Assembly (NCBI GenBank): GCA_029204225.1
Contig: MU831917.1
Location: 1 to 64,000, forward strand
Source of the DNA: Diphasiastrum complanatum
Lineage: Eukaryota; Streptophyta; Lycopodiopsida; Lycopodiales; Lycopodiaceae
DNA: 64,000 nt
Direction: 5' to 3'
Shown: in pieces, positions 13,184-23,524 of the stretch
How positions within the stretch are numbered: the first letter of the stretch is position 1
Layout of the letters: the number at the start of each line of letters is the position of its first letter
Notes under the pieces: model-generated
The model's input: the letters and a program-made list of their open reading frames with translations, nothing else
What the model was told of the DNA's origin: nothing
Databases searched by the model: none
Position numbers and translations under genes: made by a program

Positions 13184-13290
13184 GGGGAAGGCCCACGGGC
13201 GGGGCCTTCCAGGTTTGGAAGCGCCCTCAGGCTGCCGCCCTCGGGGTGCCTCAAAACCCGGAAGGCCCCCGCCCTGGGGCCTTGCCCCTT
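13184..13290. repeat. GC-rich palindromic block next to the MITE
   Basis: GGAAGGCCCACGGGCGGGGC and its neighbours fold on themselves (GGAAGGCCC against GGGGCCTTCC), followed by CTCAGGCTGCCGCCCT. The same block follows MITE copy 2 at 25,682-25,760, so it is part of the repeated unit. Confidence 0.6.
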
Positions 13291-13362
13291 ACGTAATTGT
13301 CGTTCGCCTATTTTTTGGGCCGTTTTGGGCCCTATATTATTTTGCATAATATAGGGCCCGAA

Positions 13363-13468
13363 GATTTTTTTTTGCCTAGAGATAGAGAGAGAGGGGAGGG
13401 GAGCGAACGTTTTCTGCCTAGCACGAGAGAGAGACTAGGAGAGAGAGCAAGGGAGAGAGGAGAGAGCG

Positions 13469-13531
<63 letters not shown>

Positions 13532-13789
13532 AGAGAGAGCGGAGGGAAGGAGGGAGAGCTAACAAAGAGAGAAGAGAGGAGAGCGGAGGGAGGGAGGGGA
13601 AGAGAGAGAACGGAGGGAAGGAAGGAGAGCGAGGGAGAGAGAGGAGAGAGAGCGGAGGAAGAGCAGACAGAGAAAAGAGAGGAGAGAGCGGAGGTAGGGA
13701 GGGGGAGAGAGGAGAGGAGAGAGAGCGAGTGGAGGGAAGAGAGGGAGAGCAAACAACAGGAGGGAGAGAGGAGAGAGGAGGGAGAGCTA

Positions 13790-13851
<62 letters not shown>

Positions 13852-13880
13852 CAAAGACCGGAGAGAGAGGGAGAGACGGA
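13363..13880. repeat. Purine-rich (GA)n tract, ~500 bp
   Basis: The plus strand is almost only G and A, with pure (AG) runs near 13,474-13,527 and 13,791-13,848 and GGAGGGA-type interruptions. All long frames here (Arg/Glu-rich or Ser/Leu-rich) are artefacts of composition. Confidence 0.95.
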
Positions 13881-13914
13881 CAAAAAAAAAAAATCAGACG
13901 AATTGTCAATTACG

Positions 13915-13949
13915 TGTGGTAATGGTGCATTGGTCAGACCATTACCACA
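13915..13949. repeat. Short perfect hairpin
   Basis: TGTGGTAATGGT and ACCATTACCACA are perfect 12-bp complements around an 11-base loop. No gene or terminator context; role unknown. Confidence 0.7.
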
Positions 13950-14007
13950 AATAATAGACTGGTCCCCGGGCACCTCATGGCCTCCGTGACTCGTTGCGGG
14001 TCCCAGA

Positions 14008-14412
14008 TTATTTATGGTAAGCTTTGTGCACGCCAACTTGTTGCCAGTTGGAGTGGAATACCAGTATCCTCCACAATGGAGTTATAGTGACCGCCAAAAA
14101 ACCAGCAACAACCTCCTTCATCTCAATATATTTGAAAGGGCGATCGTCATTCAATGAGACCTCCAGTTTAAACCCGTTAGGAATGTCTGCGATGCAAAGC
14201 GTGTATGGTCTTCTTTTTACAAACTTTGTGATTTTTCTTGCATCGCCTTGTTGAATTATATACGAACATGGGGGATCATCAACAGACTTCGGGACAAAAG
14301 TCTCTTTTGTATCATCGTCAATGCCCGAGTCCTCAGCCTGATGACTCTCTCTTTGTCTCCTCTCAGCTTTTGCTTTTTTAAGGTGGGTCCTAAATTGCTC
14401 AGGAAGCTTCCC
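14008..14412 (-). CDS. Hypothetical coding stretch (possible terminal exon)
   Basis: The minus strand is open for 134 codons from about 14,412 to a TAA at 14008-14010, with no ATG near its start, so it may be a last exon or a fragment. It reads a Lys/Arg/Glu/Gln-rich lead (THLKKAKAERRQRESHQ), an acidic segment (EDSGIDDDTKETFVPKSVDD), then CSYIIQQGDARKITKFV, RRPYTLCIADIPNGFKLEV and an aromatic tail (LWRILVFHSNWQQVGVHKAY). Composition is protein-like, unlike the surrounding repeats. Two stops lie just upstream in the same frame, and an AG that could serve as acceptor precedes GGGAAG. I recognise no family. It may be a transposon gene or a host gene fragment. Confidence 0.4.
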   Translation of the reverse strand, partial: GKLPEQFRTHLKKAKAERRQRESHQAEDSGIDDDTKETFVPKSVDDPPCSYIIQQGDARKITKFVKRRPYTLCIADIPNGFKLEVSLNDDRPFKYIEMKEVVAGFLAVTITPLWRILVFHSNWQQVGVHKAYHK

Positions 14413-15060
14413 ACTTTTTCATCTTCAACTCTGTGAAAAATACCTTCTTGTAAGTGACCATCACTCCAAGTATATATAGGAGTGGAAGAATCCATTTCGG
14501 GAGAAGAACCTCATCTGCATAATAGAGCCTTATCTTCTTCCATTGAGATTCTACTTTGTGATGATCTTATGGTTGTTACGTTGTGTGTATTATAATTTCT
14601 TATGAACCAAAGTAATTAGTTTTCATTTCTTGTTGGGCCTTTCACAAGTAGGTTAAGCCTTTGTGAAGTGGGATTTTAGGTTAAGGCGTCATTTGTTAGT
14701 TTCTAGATAGAGAAAATAGAGAAGAGCGGATCTTACCCTCAGGAATACTCACCATGCTTATGACTGTCTTTCTTGCATCCATATCCATGCTAGTTGGAAA
14801 TAGCCTTAGTGACGGTTAGTTGGGAGAAGCCATAACTCGATCTAGTTGGAGCCATAGCTAGTTGGATGCGAAAGATACAACATTAACGTCGTTGTCACTC
14901 TTTTTTTTTTTTTAGTTTCTCTACTTTCATCGTCACTCTTCCTTGATTTTTCTAGCCATTTCTTGCTTCTTACTTTTTGCATCTTGCTTTCTTTTGTTGC
15001 TTGTTGCTTTCTTTTTTTCGAACATCTTTCTTTGCTTGTTTACTACTTTAAGAAAGCCTC
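14413..15060. other. No clear gene; weak primer-binding-like phrase
   Basis: AT-rich. ACGTCGTTGTCACTC near 14,886 resembles a decayed tRNA-Asp site (compare CGTCGTTGTCGGGG at 158-171) and is followed by a T-rich tract. A decayed LTR end is possible but unsupported by a partner. Confidence 0.3.
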
Positions 15061-16247
15061 ATTGAGGGTTTAGGGTTTCTGAGCCAAGACGGCTCCTACA
15101 GCTCCTTGAGGGTTTGTGAAAGAGTGCTTTCAAGAGAGGAGAAGTGCTTCATCCATCCTTCCAGCACAGCCATCAGCAATTCCTCCGCGGCCGTTTTTGA
15201 GCATCCATCCAGCCACGCCATCAGCAAGCCTTGCAGGAGGTCTTGGAGCATGCCATCAGCCGTGTTTTTGAGGAGTGAAGGGGGCGCATCAGCTCGTTTG
15301 CCTTTCCAGCATCTGCATTAGCCGAGACAAAGACAAGGGAGGCATGTTCGTCTTGCTCATAAACAGCCACCTCCGAAGAGCAGTTCATCAACCACGAAAT
15401 CAGCCGCATTCTCTCACATCTGTTGCTAACAGTCGCTGATTCTCACTCAGAACATTTTGAATTTCAACATGTTGAGTGGCCGATTTCTGCTCAATAAGAA
15501 CTATATATAGCTTCACCAGAAGTTTCATGTAGCCATTCTAGCTCTTGGGAGCGGTCCTCTTAGTCTTCTTGTTACGACCTCCAACTTTCAAATCAATACA
15601 TACCTATGTGAAGGTGGTCAGCCGCGTTTTTGAGAAGTGAAGGGGGCATACCATCTGCTCGTTTGCCTTTCCAAACGTCTGGCTGCACTGCAGTTTCTGC
15701 AGTTATGCTTTTTTTGTTCCTAAATCTGCTATTCGATGTTTCATTTAACATGGTAGCGACTCTTTTCAAACTTCCATCAGCAGTTAGATGCTTCTTGCAT
15801 GCCTGCATCTATAGGACTCTATAGGACTTATTGTAGTCTTTTGACAGTGTTTTCATGTTTGCATCCACCCTCAGCCCTATTTTTCAAGGTTTTCCTACTA
15901 TTTTCCAGATTTTAGAGGTGTTTCTCAGAGTGTTTCAGCCATTTTCAGACATTTTCAGCGGTTTTCCAACTATTTTTTCGACTTTAGCGGTGTTTTCCAT
16001 TAGTATTTCAACCATTTAAGACGTTTTCAGAGGTTTGTCAAAGGTATTTCAGCTGTTTTTCAGCTGGGTTAGTTGTTTTTTAGGTTCTAGTTGTAGCTTC
16101 CTTCTTTGCTAACGGAAGAGCTGATTTTTCATCAACGGAAGAGCTGATTTTTCAACAGTATTCACACGTTTCTACCTCCCCCGTTCATGTGTGCGAGTCA
16201 TTTTTTGCCTTCTTCCGATCTGTGAGCAAATTTCTTACCTTTCAGTA
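15061..16247. repeat. Degenerate low-complexity repeats
   Basis: 15,150-15,300 repeats a CAGCCA(C/G)GCCATCAGCA-type phrase. 15,620-15,690 resembles 15,255-15,310 (TGAGGAGTGAAGGGGGC... and CTCGTTTGCCTTTCCA). 15,880-16,080 repeats TTTTCAG(A/C). No gene recognised. Confidence 0.5.
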
Positions 16248-16485
16248 GGGTGGTGTGCGAGTCATCTTTCACCATGTGTGAGTCATCTTTCACCATGTGT
16301 GAGTAAGTAAATTCTGTGTGAGTCATCTTTCACCATGTGTGAGTAAGTAAATTCCCGTGTGCGAGTCATTTTTCATCCTGTTTGTGTGAGTAATCTTTCA
16401 CCATGTGCGAGTCATTTTTCACCTTGTCTGCGAGTCATCTTTCACCGTGTGCGAGCCATTTTTCACCCTATCTATCCGAGTCATT
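16248..16485 (+). repeat. Minisatellite of GTGTGCGAGTCATCTTTCACC type
   Basis: About nine irregular units sharing GTG(T)G(C/A)GAGTCAT(C/T)TTTCACC, spaced 20-40 bp, some with a GTAAGTAAATTC insertion. Confidence 0.8.
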
Positions 16486-16523
16486 CCCTAATTCTTCTCA
16501 GCTACAAGAGTACTAGAAGAGGT

Positions 16524-16544
16524 GTATATATATATATATATATA
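16524..16544. repeat. (TA)n microsatellite
   Basis: Short TA run ending at the left terminus of the foldback element. Confidence 0.9.
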
Positions 16545-16545
16545 C

Positions 16546-17642
16546 GGAGGTAGATCTTCATACAAATGCATTTTTATTTAATCCTTTTCCATGAAAAGTT
16601 TGATAAAATTTAAAAAATCCTTAAAGCACCCTTCAAATTTTTGATCATGAACGTCTCATTTGTTTAACACCTTTCACCATGAAAGTATGTACATGCACTT
16701 CAAAACAGTATGTGTGTTGGTAAAGGATAATTTGAATTTGAAATGGGCCCCTTGGATGCATGCATGGGGAGGAGGGCAATGCATCCTTTTCCTCATACAT
16801 GCATCCTCCTTCCCAAGTTTTTTAGTTAAAAAAAGCTCATGCATGGGTGAGGGGAGGAGGATGCATGGGTGCGCCCCCAACCCTTCAATCCTCCCCGCAC
16901 CCATGCATCCTCCTCCCCTCACCCATGCATGAGCGGGGAGGAGGATGCATGGGTGTTATACCCACACCCATACCCATGCGTGGGTATGGGTGCACCCGTG
17001 CATACTCCTCCCCTCACCCATGCATGAGCTTTTTTTAAATAAAGAACTTGGGGAGGAGGATGCATGTATGGGGAAAAGGATGCATTGCCCTCCTCCCCAT
17101 GCATGCATCCAAGGGGCCCACTCCAAATTCAAATTATCTTTTACCAACACACATACTGTTTTGAAGTGCATGTACATACTTTCATGGTGAAAGGTGCTAA
17201 ACAAATGAGAAGTTCATGATCAAAAATTTGAAGGGTGTTTTGAAGTGCATGTACATACTTTCATGGTGAAAGGTGCTAAACAAATGAGAAGTTCATGATC
17301 AAAAATTTGAAGGGTGTTGCTGTAAGGATTGCTCCTCCCCTCACCCATGCATGCACTTTTTTTAATTAAAAAACTTGGGGAGGAGGATGCATGTATGGGA
17401 AAAAATGATGCATGGCCCTCCTCCCCATGCATGCATCTAAGGGGCCCACTCAAAATTCAAATTATCCTTTACCAACACACATAGTGTTTTGAAGTGCATG
17501 TACATACTTTGATGGTGAAAGGTGTTAAACAAATGAAACTTTTATTATTAAAAGTTTGAAGGGTGCTAAGGATTTTTTAAATTATCAGACTTTTCATAGG
17601 AAAGGTTGAAATAAAAATGCATTTCTATGAAGATCGGCCTCC
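16546..17642. mobile_element. Foldback element with long inverted arms
   Basis: The left arm (16,546 to about 16,872) starts GGAGGTAGATCTTCAT and reappears as an inverted copy ending at 17,642 (ATGAAGATCGGCCTCC). Both arms carry in order an A/T-rich segment, a CACCTTTCACCATGAAAG phrase, GTACATGCACTTC, GGGCCCCTTGGATGCATGC and GGGGAGGAGGATGCATG. The right arm is present twice (16,995-17,331 and 17,331-17,642), so it was partly duplicated. The centre holds further ATGCAT hairpins. No transposase is encoded, so it is non-autonomous. Several open frames here are mirror images of each other and are not genes. Target duplication was not found. Confidence 0.75.
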
Positions 17643-17654
17643 ATTGCTTGTCAA

Positions 17655-18080
17655 TGACTCGACTTTTTGAAAAGACTTGAATTTTACGAAATGATCGAAT
17701 TTTTCCAATGACTCAAATTTTTCCACTGCTCGAATTTTTCCAAAGGAGAGAGTTTTTCAAATGACTCAAATTTTTCTAAGACTCGAATTTTTTCAACTAC
17801 TCAAATTTTTTCGATGACTCAAATTTTTTTGAAGGATTGAACTGTCAACTCAAATTTTTCCGAAGGATCGAAGGACCCTTTGTACTATCACGTCGAATTT
17901 TTCAAAAGACTTGAATTTTTCCAAAGACTAGAATTTTTTCAAAGCCTCGATTTTTTCAAAAGACTCGATTCTTTTTCAAAGACTCAAATTTTTCCGAAGA
18001 CTAGAATTTTTCTGAAAACTCGAATGTTTTCGAAGCTTCGAATTTTTCCATGGACTCGAATTTTTCCAAAGACTCGAGAT
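17655..18080 (+). repeat. Minisatellite of GACTCGAATTTTTCCAAA type
   Basis: About 20 units of roughly 18 bp (range about 15-25) with the core CGAATTTTTC. It lies between two copies of GATCGGCCTCCATTGC (17,634 and 18,113), suggesting it sits inside or between foldback-family sequences. Confidence 0.85.
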
Positions 18081-18109
18081 CGGCCATCATCCAAATCATC
18101 GGCCGCCAC

Positions 18110-18300
18110 CTAGATCGGCCTCCATTGCCCGTCAACGACGGGCACTCACATACAGTTTTGTGCATGTGTATGGGTGCACCATGCATGCTCCCCCCCTCAC
18201 CTATGCATACACAATTTTTTTCACTAAAAATAATGTGGAGGGGAATGCATGTATGGCCCTCCTCCTCATGATGCATATAAGGGGAGGAAGTTTTTTTGGA
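18110..18300. repeat. Foldback-family fragment
   Basis: Shares CCGTCAACGACGGGCACTCA, TTTTGTGCATGTGTATGGGT and ATGCATGTATGG phrases with fragments at 23.06-23.3 and 25.3-25.4 kb and with the arms of the 16.5-kb element. Confidence 0.6.
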
Positions 18301-18743
18301 CACATGCATGTGTATGTATGTGTGAGTTTAGGATGATGTATGACCTCTTTCCAATACATATTTCATAGGTAGGGCCCACCTCCACAAATTCAAATTTCCA
18401 TGTTACCTCTATTTCTTTCATGATCATGGTCTCTCTCACGGTCATGGGCACGCGCATGTTCAAGCGCTTTGTGTGGATTCAATGCTCGATATTCTGAAGG
18501 CAGCTAGCAAGGAAAGAGAAAGAGACGGAAGGGATACAAAATAAGTTGGTTCTGAAGGAGGAGCAGGAGTTGAATGAGCGAGAAGCTAGGCATAAAGAAA
18601 GGCAATAGCGAAAGATGAAGAAGAGCCGAGAGGAAAAGGAGAAACGCAAGCAAAAGGAGCTGGAGCAAAAGAACAATTGTAGTTGGAGGCAGAGCGATTC
18701 GGTGCCCAAAGAAATAGAAGAGAAGAATATATGAATTTGTTAG
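18301..18743. other. No gene proven; Lys/Glu-rich stretch
   Basis: 18,480-18,745 reads a charged Lys/Glu/Arg/Gln-rich peptide on the plus strand with several stops. It could be a decayed coiled-coil segment or purine-rich noise; no motif. Confidence 0.35.
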
Positions 18744-19083
18744 AAGAAGCAGAAGCTACCACCATCTGCAACAGAAGCCACGGACGTTCAAGAAGGTTTC
18801 CTTTCTCGAACCCATAACCGTGGCCTGATCATTTCCACCTGGGTGCCACAGTTGGGCATCCTCTCTCATCCTTCCACGGGAGGCTTCATGAGCCGCTACG
18901 GTTGGAATTCCACTCTTGAGAGCATCTGCAGCGGGATGCCAATTCCGACACTACCTCAGTTCGCAGAGCAACACCTGATCTCAGCAGGGTAGTGACAGAG
19001 CATCTCAAGGTCGATGTGAAACTGCAGACGAGAAAAGACGATGTTGTAGACAGTGCTGAGATAGAAATAGTAGTGACAGAGCT
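18744..19083 (+). pseudogene. UDP-glycosyltransferase (UGT) C-terminal pseudogene
   Basis: Reads GFLSRTHNRGLIISTWVPQ, then the complete 44-residue plant PSPG box at 18840-18971 (WVPQLGILSHPSTGG ... YGWNSTLESI ... LPQFAEQ). This box binds the UDP-sugar in family-1 plant glycosyltransferases, which glycosylate hormones and secondary metabolites in the cytosol. The box keeps its first Trp, the GWNS, the Glu and the terminal Gln that favours UDP-glucose. The usual His-Cys before GWNS is Arg-Tyr, both single transitions. A one-base frameshift near 18,989 plus TAG TGA stops end the frame; in the shifted frame the normal C-terminal helix continues (VVTEHLKVDVKL ... DSAEIEIVVTEL). The N-terminal acceptor-binding half is missing. 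It is the only clear host-type gene fragment in the window. Confidence 0.85.
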
Positions 19084-19499
19084 GTTGCATTTGTGGATCC
19101 TCGCTGATGTGCCTCGCTAATCAGTGGAGTGCGATGGTCTGAACCTGGCCTACCTCACTAGCACTCACATATGGACTTTATTGACATTGCCTCATAAGAC
19201 TAAATAATGTGAGTGTGATGGTTATGTGCAGAATCAACATGATCCTTTTGGGACAAAGATGCTGACACGATCCCCAGCCGAATTTTCTTGGCAAGCACTT
19301 CGTCAGCACTTTGTATGAAAGACCAAATTTGCTGAAGCTAGATAAAAAACCTCCACTGTACATCTCTTTGTATACAGATTCTGATTTAAGAATTTCCTGA
19401 TTATTGTTGTCCTCATTAGCAGATCTAAAAAACATATATAATGTTTAAATTGCGTTTGTATCATTGATTGATACCATTATTTATACAACTATTCTCCCT
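19084..19499. other. No gene seen
   Basis: Mixed-composition sequence; an open minus-strand stretch at 19178-19435 shows no motif. Confidence 0.4.
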
Positions 19500-19830
19500 C
19501 GCTGGCCGCAACATCTTCCACAAAGGCAAGATTTCCTTCCTCTGGTACTCTGATTAAACATGATAATTACCGGTCAATAGCTAGCCTTCGTGCTGTACTT
19601 CATGTTTTATAAAGATGTGAGGTCCTTCAAATATTTCAGTGGTAGAGTACTACCATCTAAGACTACTAGCAGCCTTTTCATATTCAGATGCAAATTGTTG
19701 GCCAATCAATCAAGACATCTAGTAGCTATACAATTCTGTGCGGATGATGGTGATTTGATTGCTCAAAATGCTGATGGTGTTATACAAATTTACCATGTGC
19801 ATAGATTATTAAAACCTAACCTCTAAGCCT
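19500..19830 (+). pseudogene. pol: Ty1/copia RNase H remnant
   Basis: Fragments in changing frames match the copia order: LIKHDNYRSIASLRAVLH (compare the copia YRSIVGALQYL segment), YSDAN (RNase H active-site Asp region), and RHLVAIQFCADDGDLIAQNA (the stretch before the ISWSSKKQ motif). Stops and frameshifts are many. RNase H would have degraded the RNA template during reverse transcription. Confidence 0.5.
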
Positions 19831-21012
19831 TCCTTTTGGCAATGTAGTGTTCTGTATACTTATCTTTGCTGACAAAACTGGCTGCTATGATGATGTCTGC
19901 CTACTTGGCATGTGACAAGAAACTAAACTAAATCAATGCCTATATATTGACCATGCACATATCTCATTTAATATGTAACGAAAGCTGATAGGCATTATAA
20001 TTTCCCCTACAAAATTCTACTAGTTGTTTGACATTTCAGTTCCAAGGTGTCTTGCTTTGAAGTCTTTCTGTGATCGTAGTTTTTGAAAATTTTCAAGGTT
20101 ATGATCAGAAAGCTAGGGATAAATGTCATAAAATCTTCGAAGCTTGCAAGGTGCCTTTCCACTTTATTATCTTGAGCTGCAATTTGTAAAAGGCACTTAG
20201 GGTTTACCTTCTTGACCTCAATATATTGTTGGAGTTATGTGGCCTTACAAGTTTTGCAGATTAAGTTGTCCTTTTGATATCTACTCTTGATATCTAAGGG
20301 GGTGCACATGTTGGAGTTGAGAATACAATATGGAGGACTCCATGAGTCCTTTTTTTGATCTTCTAATTGATCATAATATAGAAAAGGTGGCTCCATTGAC
20401 ATGTTTTAATAGTCTTTAGATTGATAAGACAACCTAGACGACTCATGTTCATCTCATATTACGTAGTTCTAGGAACGAGCTTGATGATGTAGTTGGGGTT
20501 TTAGCAAAATTCATAACTCATCCAAATAGAAAAATGATTGAATTTAAAATCAAGTTCTTGATGCAGCCCTCAATATTAAATTATGACATTTGTATAAATT
20601 TAGACCCTATACTAAAGCATAATAGATCAACTACATCATGTAAGCATAATATTTATCGGATACGATTAGACCATATCTACAATATCTATATATTTCTCAA
20701 GTTACTTTCATAATGAGCAAGGTCTAAAGATTCAAGAAGCACGAATCAAATAACTCATCTTCTAGGGAGGAGGTAAGTCAATGGTACTTTGTTTTTCTAT
20801 GAAATCTAGATGGCATATGGAATATGGAATATATTCACCTTCAAAGAAATTAGAAATATTTCTTTATACCTAGGAGGAGTGCTTGATAGGTTTTGATTTT
20901 TTCCAAATTTGTTAGTAATTGACTTATTATTGAATACTCAACAACATTGTTTGCAAATTTGCAAGGAAAGATGAGTATATATGAATAATACAAAATTTCT
21001 AATTTGCAACAG

Positions 21013-21016
<4 letters not shown>
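19831..21016. other. No gene; possible copia 3' LTR start near 20,309
   Basis: AAGGGGGTGCACA at 20,296-20,308 followed by TGTTGGAGTTGAG resembles a copia polypurine tract and LTR start, about 480 bp after the RNase H remnant. No second LTR is in the window. The rest is AT-rich and featureless. Confidence 0.3.

Positions 21017-21095
<79 letters not shown>
21017..21095. repeat. (TC)n microsatellite, 79 bp
   Basis: Uninterrupted TC run. Confidence 0.97.
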
Positions 21096-21097
<2 letters not shown>

Positions 21098-21414
21098 ATT
21101 GATTTCAAGAGAAGAAATTAAACAATTATGTTAGTTAAGAATTGCTTCCTAATATTATCTCTGTGTTTTGAAATCCTAAGCAGAAGTCAAGCTTATCAGA
21201 TTAGCAATCTGGATTTTGAGATCTCAAGGCTTTAAAAAAACAATCTAATCTAGCACTTTCCCCCTCAGATGGTAATTGCCATGCTTTTGTGGGCTACCAA
21301 TCTCTTATAGTGCTTTTGGTGCTCTACGTCTTCGCACTCTTAATAGAGTTTTGATGTGATTGGGATGGTGGCTATGCTTGCTGATGTTTGACAATAGAAT
21401 GCACTTTTCAATTA
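21096..21414. other. No gene seen
   Basis: Unique-looking AT-rich sequence between the TC run and the satellite array. Confidence 0.5.
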
Positions 21415-22800
21415 GGGCACAATAAATGGACTACTTCTGGGCATTCACGAGAACTGGTCCAGTGCTGCCAAACGGAGTCCGTTTTGCCTATCGTTCGTTT
21501 CATATTGTGCTGCTCGACATGAACCCACTGGACCATTTGTAGCTCAATTCCGACGTCGTTTGTCCAGAAACGACCTTGTTGACGGGGAGAATATATACCA
21601 CTAAATGAACTACTTTCCAACATCCCTGAGAACCGGTCCAGTGTCACCGAATGAAGTCCATTTTTCAAACTGTTAGTTCCGTTCTGAGTAGCATGCCGAT
21701 ACAACGAACCTACGACACTAATCTGGGCTCCAAATGGTTTAGTACTCACAGCGAAACTTGCATCCGAACCAGAAACCCTAAACGTAGTGTTGGGATTCTA
21801 GGCCCGTCAAGCCAGAAATTGGTCGGATTAAGTAAAAAATGGTCAGAACTTCGGATGAGAGGTGTCCACATGTTCGTGGCCACGAATCCACAGGACTATT
21901 TGTAGCTCAATCTCGATGCCATTTTTTCAGAAACAGCCTTTTTGTCGGGCGGAATGCCACTAAATGGACTACTTTCCAACATCTCCGAGAATCGATCCAG
22001 TGTTGCCAAACGAAATCCGTTTTTCAGACCGTTTGTTCTATCCTATGTTGCACGCCGATACGAACCTATCGCACTAAACTGGGCTCCAAATGGTTCAGTA
22101 CTCATAGCGAAACATGCATTTGAACCAGAAATCCTAAACGTAGTGCTGGGATTCTAGGCTCATCGAGCCAGGAATTGGTCAGATTCAGTAAAAAAAGTCA
22201 GAACTTCAGAAAGGAGGTGTCCACAAGTTCATGGGCTCGACACGACCCCACAAGGCCATTTGCAGCTCAAATTTGACATCATTTGTCCGAAAATGCCCTT
22301 GTTGTCGAGGAGAATGCCACTAAATGGACTACTTTCCAAAATTACCGAGAATTGGTCCAGTGTCGCCGAACGAAATCCGTACTTCAGACCCTCTGTTTTG
22401 TCCTGTGCCACACACCATGACGAACCCACAGGACTAAACCGGGCTCCAAACGATTCAATACTCACAGCGAAACGTGCATCCAAATCAGAAACCCTAAATG
22501 TAGTCTTGGGATTCTAGGCCTGACGAGCCAAGAATTGGTCGGATTCAGTCAAAAATAGTCAAAACCTCGGACGGTAGGTGTCCAGAGGTTTGTGGGCTCA
22601 ACACGAATCCACTGGACCAGTTGTTGCTCAATTTCGACGTCGTATGCTTCAAAACGCCCTTCGTGTTGGGAGGAACGCCACTAGAGCACAATAAATGGAC
22701 TACTTTTTGGCATTTTCGAGACGTGGTCCAGTATCGCCAAATGGGCTTCGTCTTGCATGCCATCTGTTCCATCCAGTGCTGCACGTCAAGACAAACCCGC
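21415..22800 (+). repeat. Tandem satellite array, ~360-bp unit
   Basis: The landmark AATG(G/A)ACTACTT occurs at 21,424, 21,604, 21,963, 22,323 and 22,694, giving spacings of 180, 359, 360 and 371 bp. Each unit then carries GAGAA(C/T)(C/T)GGTCCAGTG, CCGTTTTTCAGACCGT-like and GGGCTCCAAATGGTT-like phrases. The first interval is half length. Further units lie inverted at 44.7-45.37 kb and as a fragment at 27.6 kb. Open frames on both strands recur with the period and are not genes. Confidence 0.9.
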
Positions 22801-23089
22801 ATACACATACATGCAATAGCAGCAACAGCACCAGTAACAACAACATCCACAACTCTCGTGAATTTGATGGTACACACACACACATGCACACACACTTTGC
22901 ACACATTCACACAGACCCACTTCACTCACACACACATAGCATTGACTGCTCGGCCGCACGCCTCGACCATCAGCCACCTGTCAACGGCATACACATAGAC
23001 ATATACGCACACAGACACACAAATCCACACACATACATATACATGTACACACACACCCCCTCAACTGCCCGCCATCGGCGGGCACTCTT

Positions 23090-23092
<3 letters not shown>
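22801..23092. repeat. CA-rich block with CCATCGGC phrases
   Basis: Interrupted (CA)n and CACACATA runs with CCACCTGTCAACGGCA and CGCCATCGGCGGGCA phrases also seen at 18.1, 25.2 and 28.0 kb. Confidence 0.8.

Positions 23093-23133
<41 letters not shown>
23093..23133. repeat. (TA)n microsatellite
   Basis: 41-bp TA run. Confidence 0.97.
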
Positions 23134-23136
<3 letters not shown>

Positions 23137-23310
23137 AACTTATGTACAATTTTGCGCATGTGTATGGGTGGGTGCACCCATGCATCCTCCTCTCCTCACC
23201 CATGCATATACACTTTTTTAACTAAAAATGATGAGGAAGGGAATGCATGTATGGGGAAAGTGCATATCCCCATACATTTGCACATTGTGTGCATTGAGGG
23301 GTGGGCCCCA
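23134..23310. repeat. Foldback-family fragment
   Basis: TTTTGCGCATGTGTATGGGT, CCCATGCATCCTCCTC and GAATGCATGTATGGGG match the foldback family at 16.5-17.6 kb and the fragment at 25.34 kb. Confidence 0.65.
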
Positions 23311-23524
23311 AAAAGATTCCCCACCCCTCCCTCCCGCTCACTAAATTCAAATATCTTTTTCTAAATTCAAATATTTGAAGTTTGAAGTTAAGGTTTATTT
23401 TTTTTCACGCACTTCAATGTCCTTTAAGCTTTAGCCAATAATCTTTATTACATGGCTTTCTTATTTATTTTAACCAAAGTTTTACCCATAAATCATGAAC
23501 ATAAAAATTTTCTTGACTACCTTA

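Noticed and set aside
16660-17204. Several 80-90 codon ORFs with MHPPP/HACIQGAHFKFKLSF peptides
   Set aside because: They are mirror images produced by the inverted arms of the foldback element on both strands.
21651-22517. Repeated 85-95 codon ORFs on both strands
   Set aside because: They recur with the ~360-bp satellite period and are frameshifted between units.
22621-23225. Thr/His-rich ORFs (HTHTHT)
   Set aside because: Translation of CA-rich microsatellites; the same holds at 24.9-25.4 and 27.7-28.0 kb.
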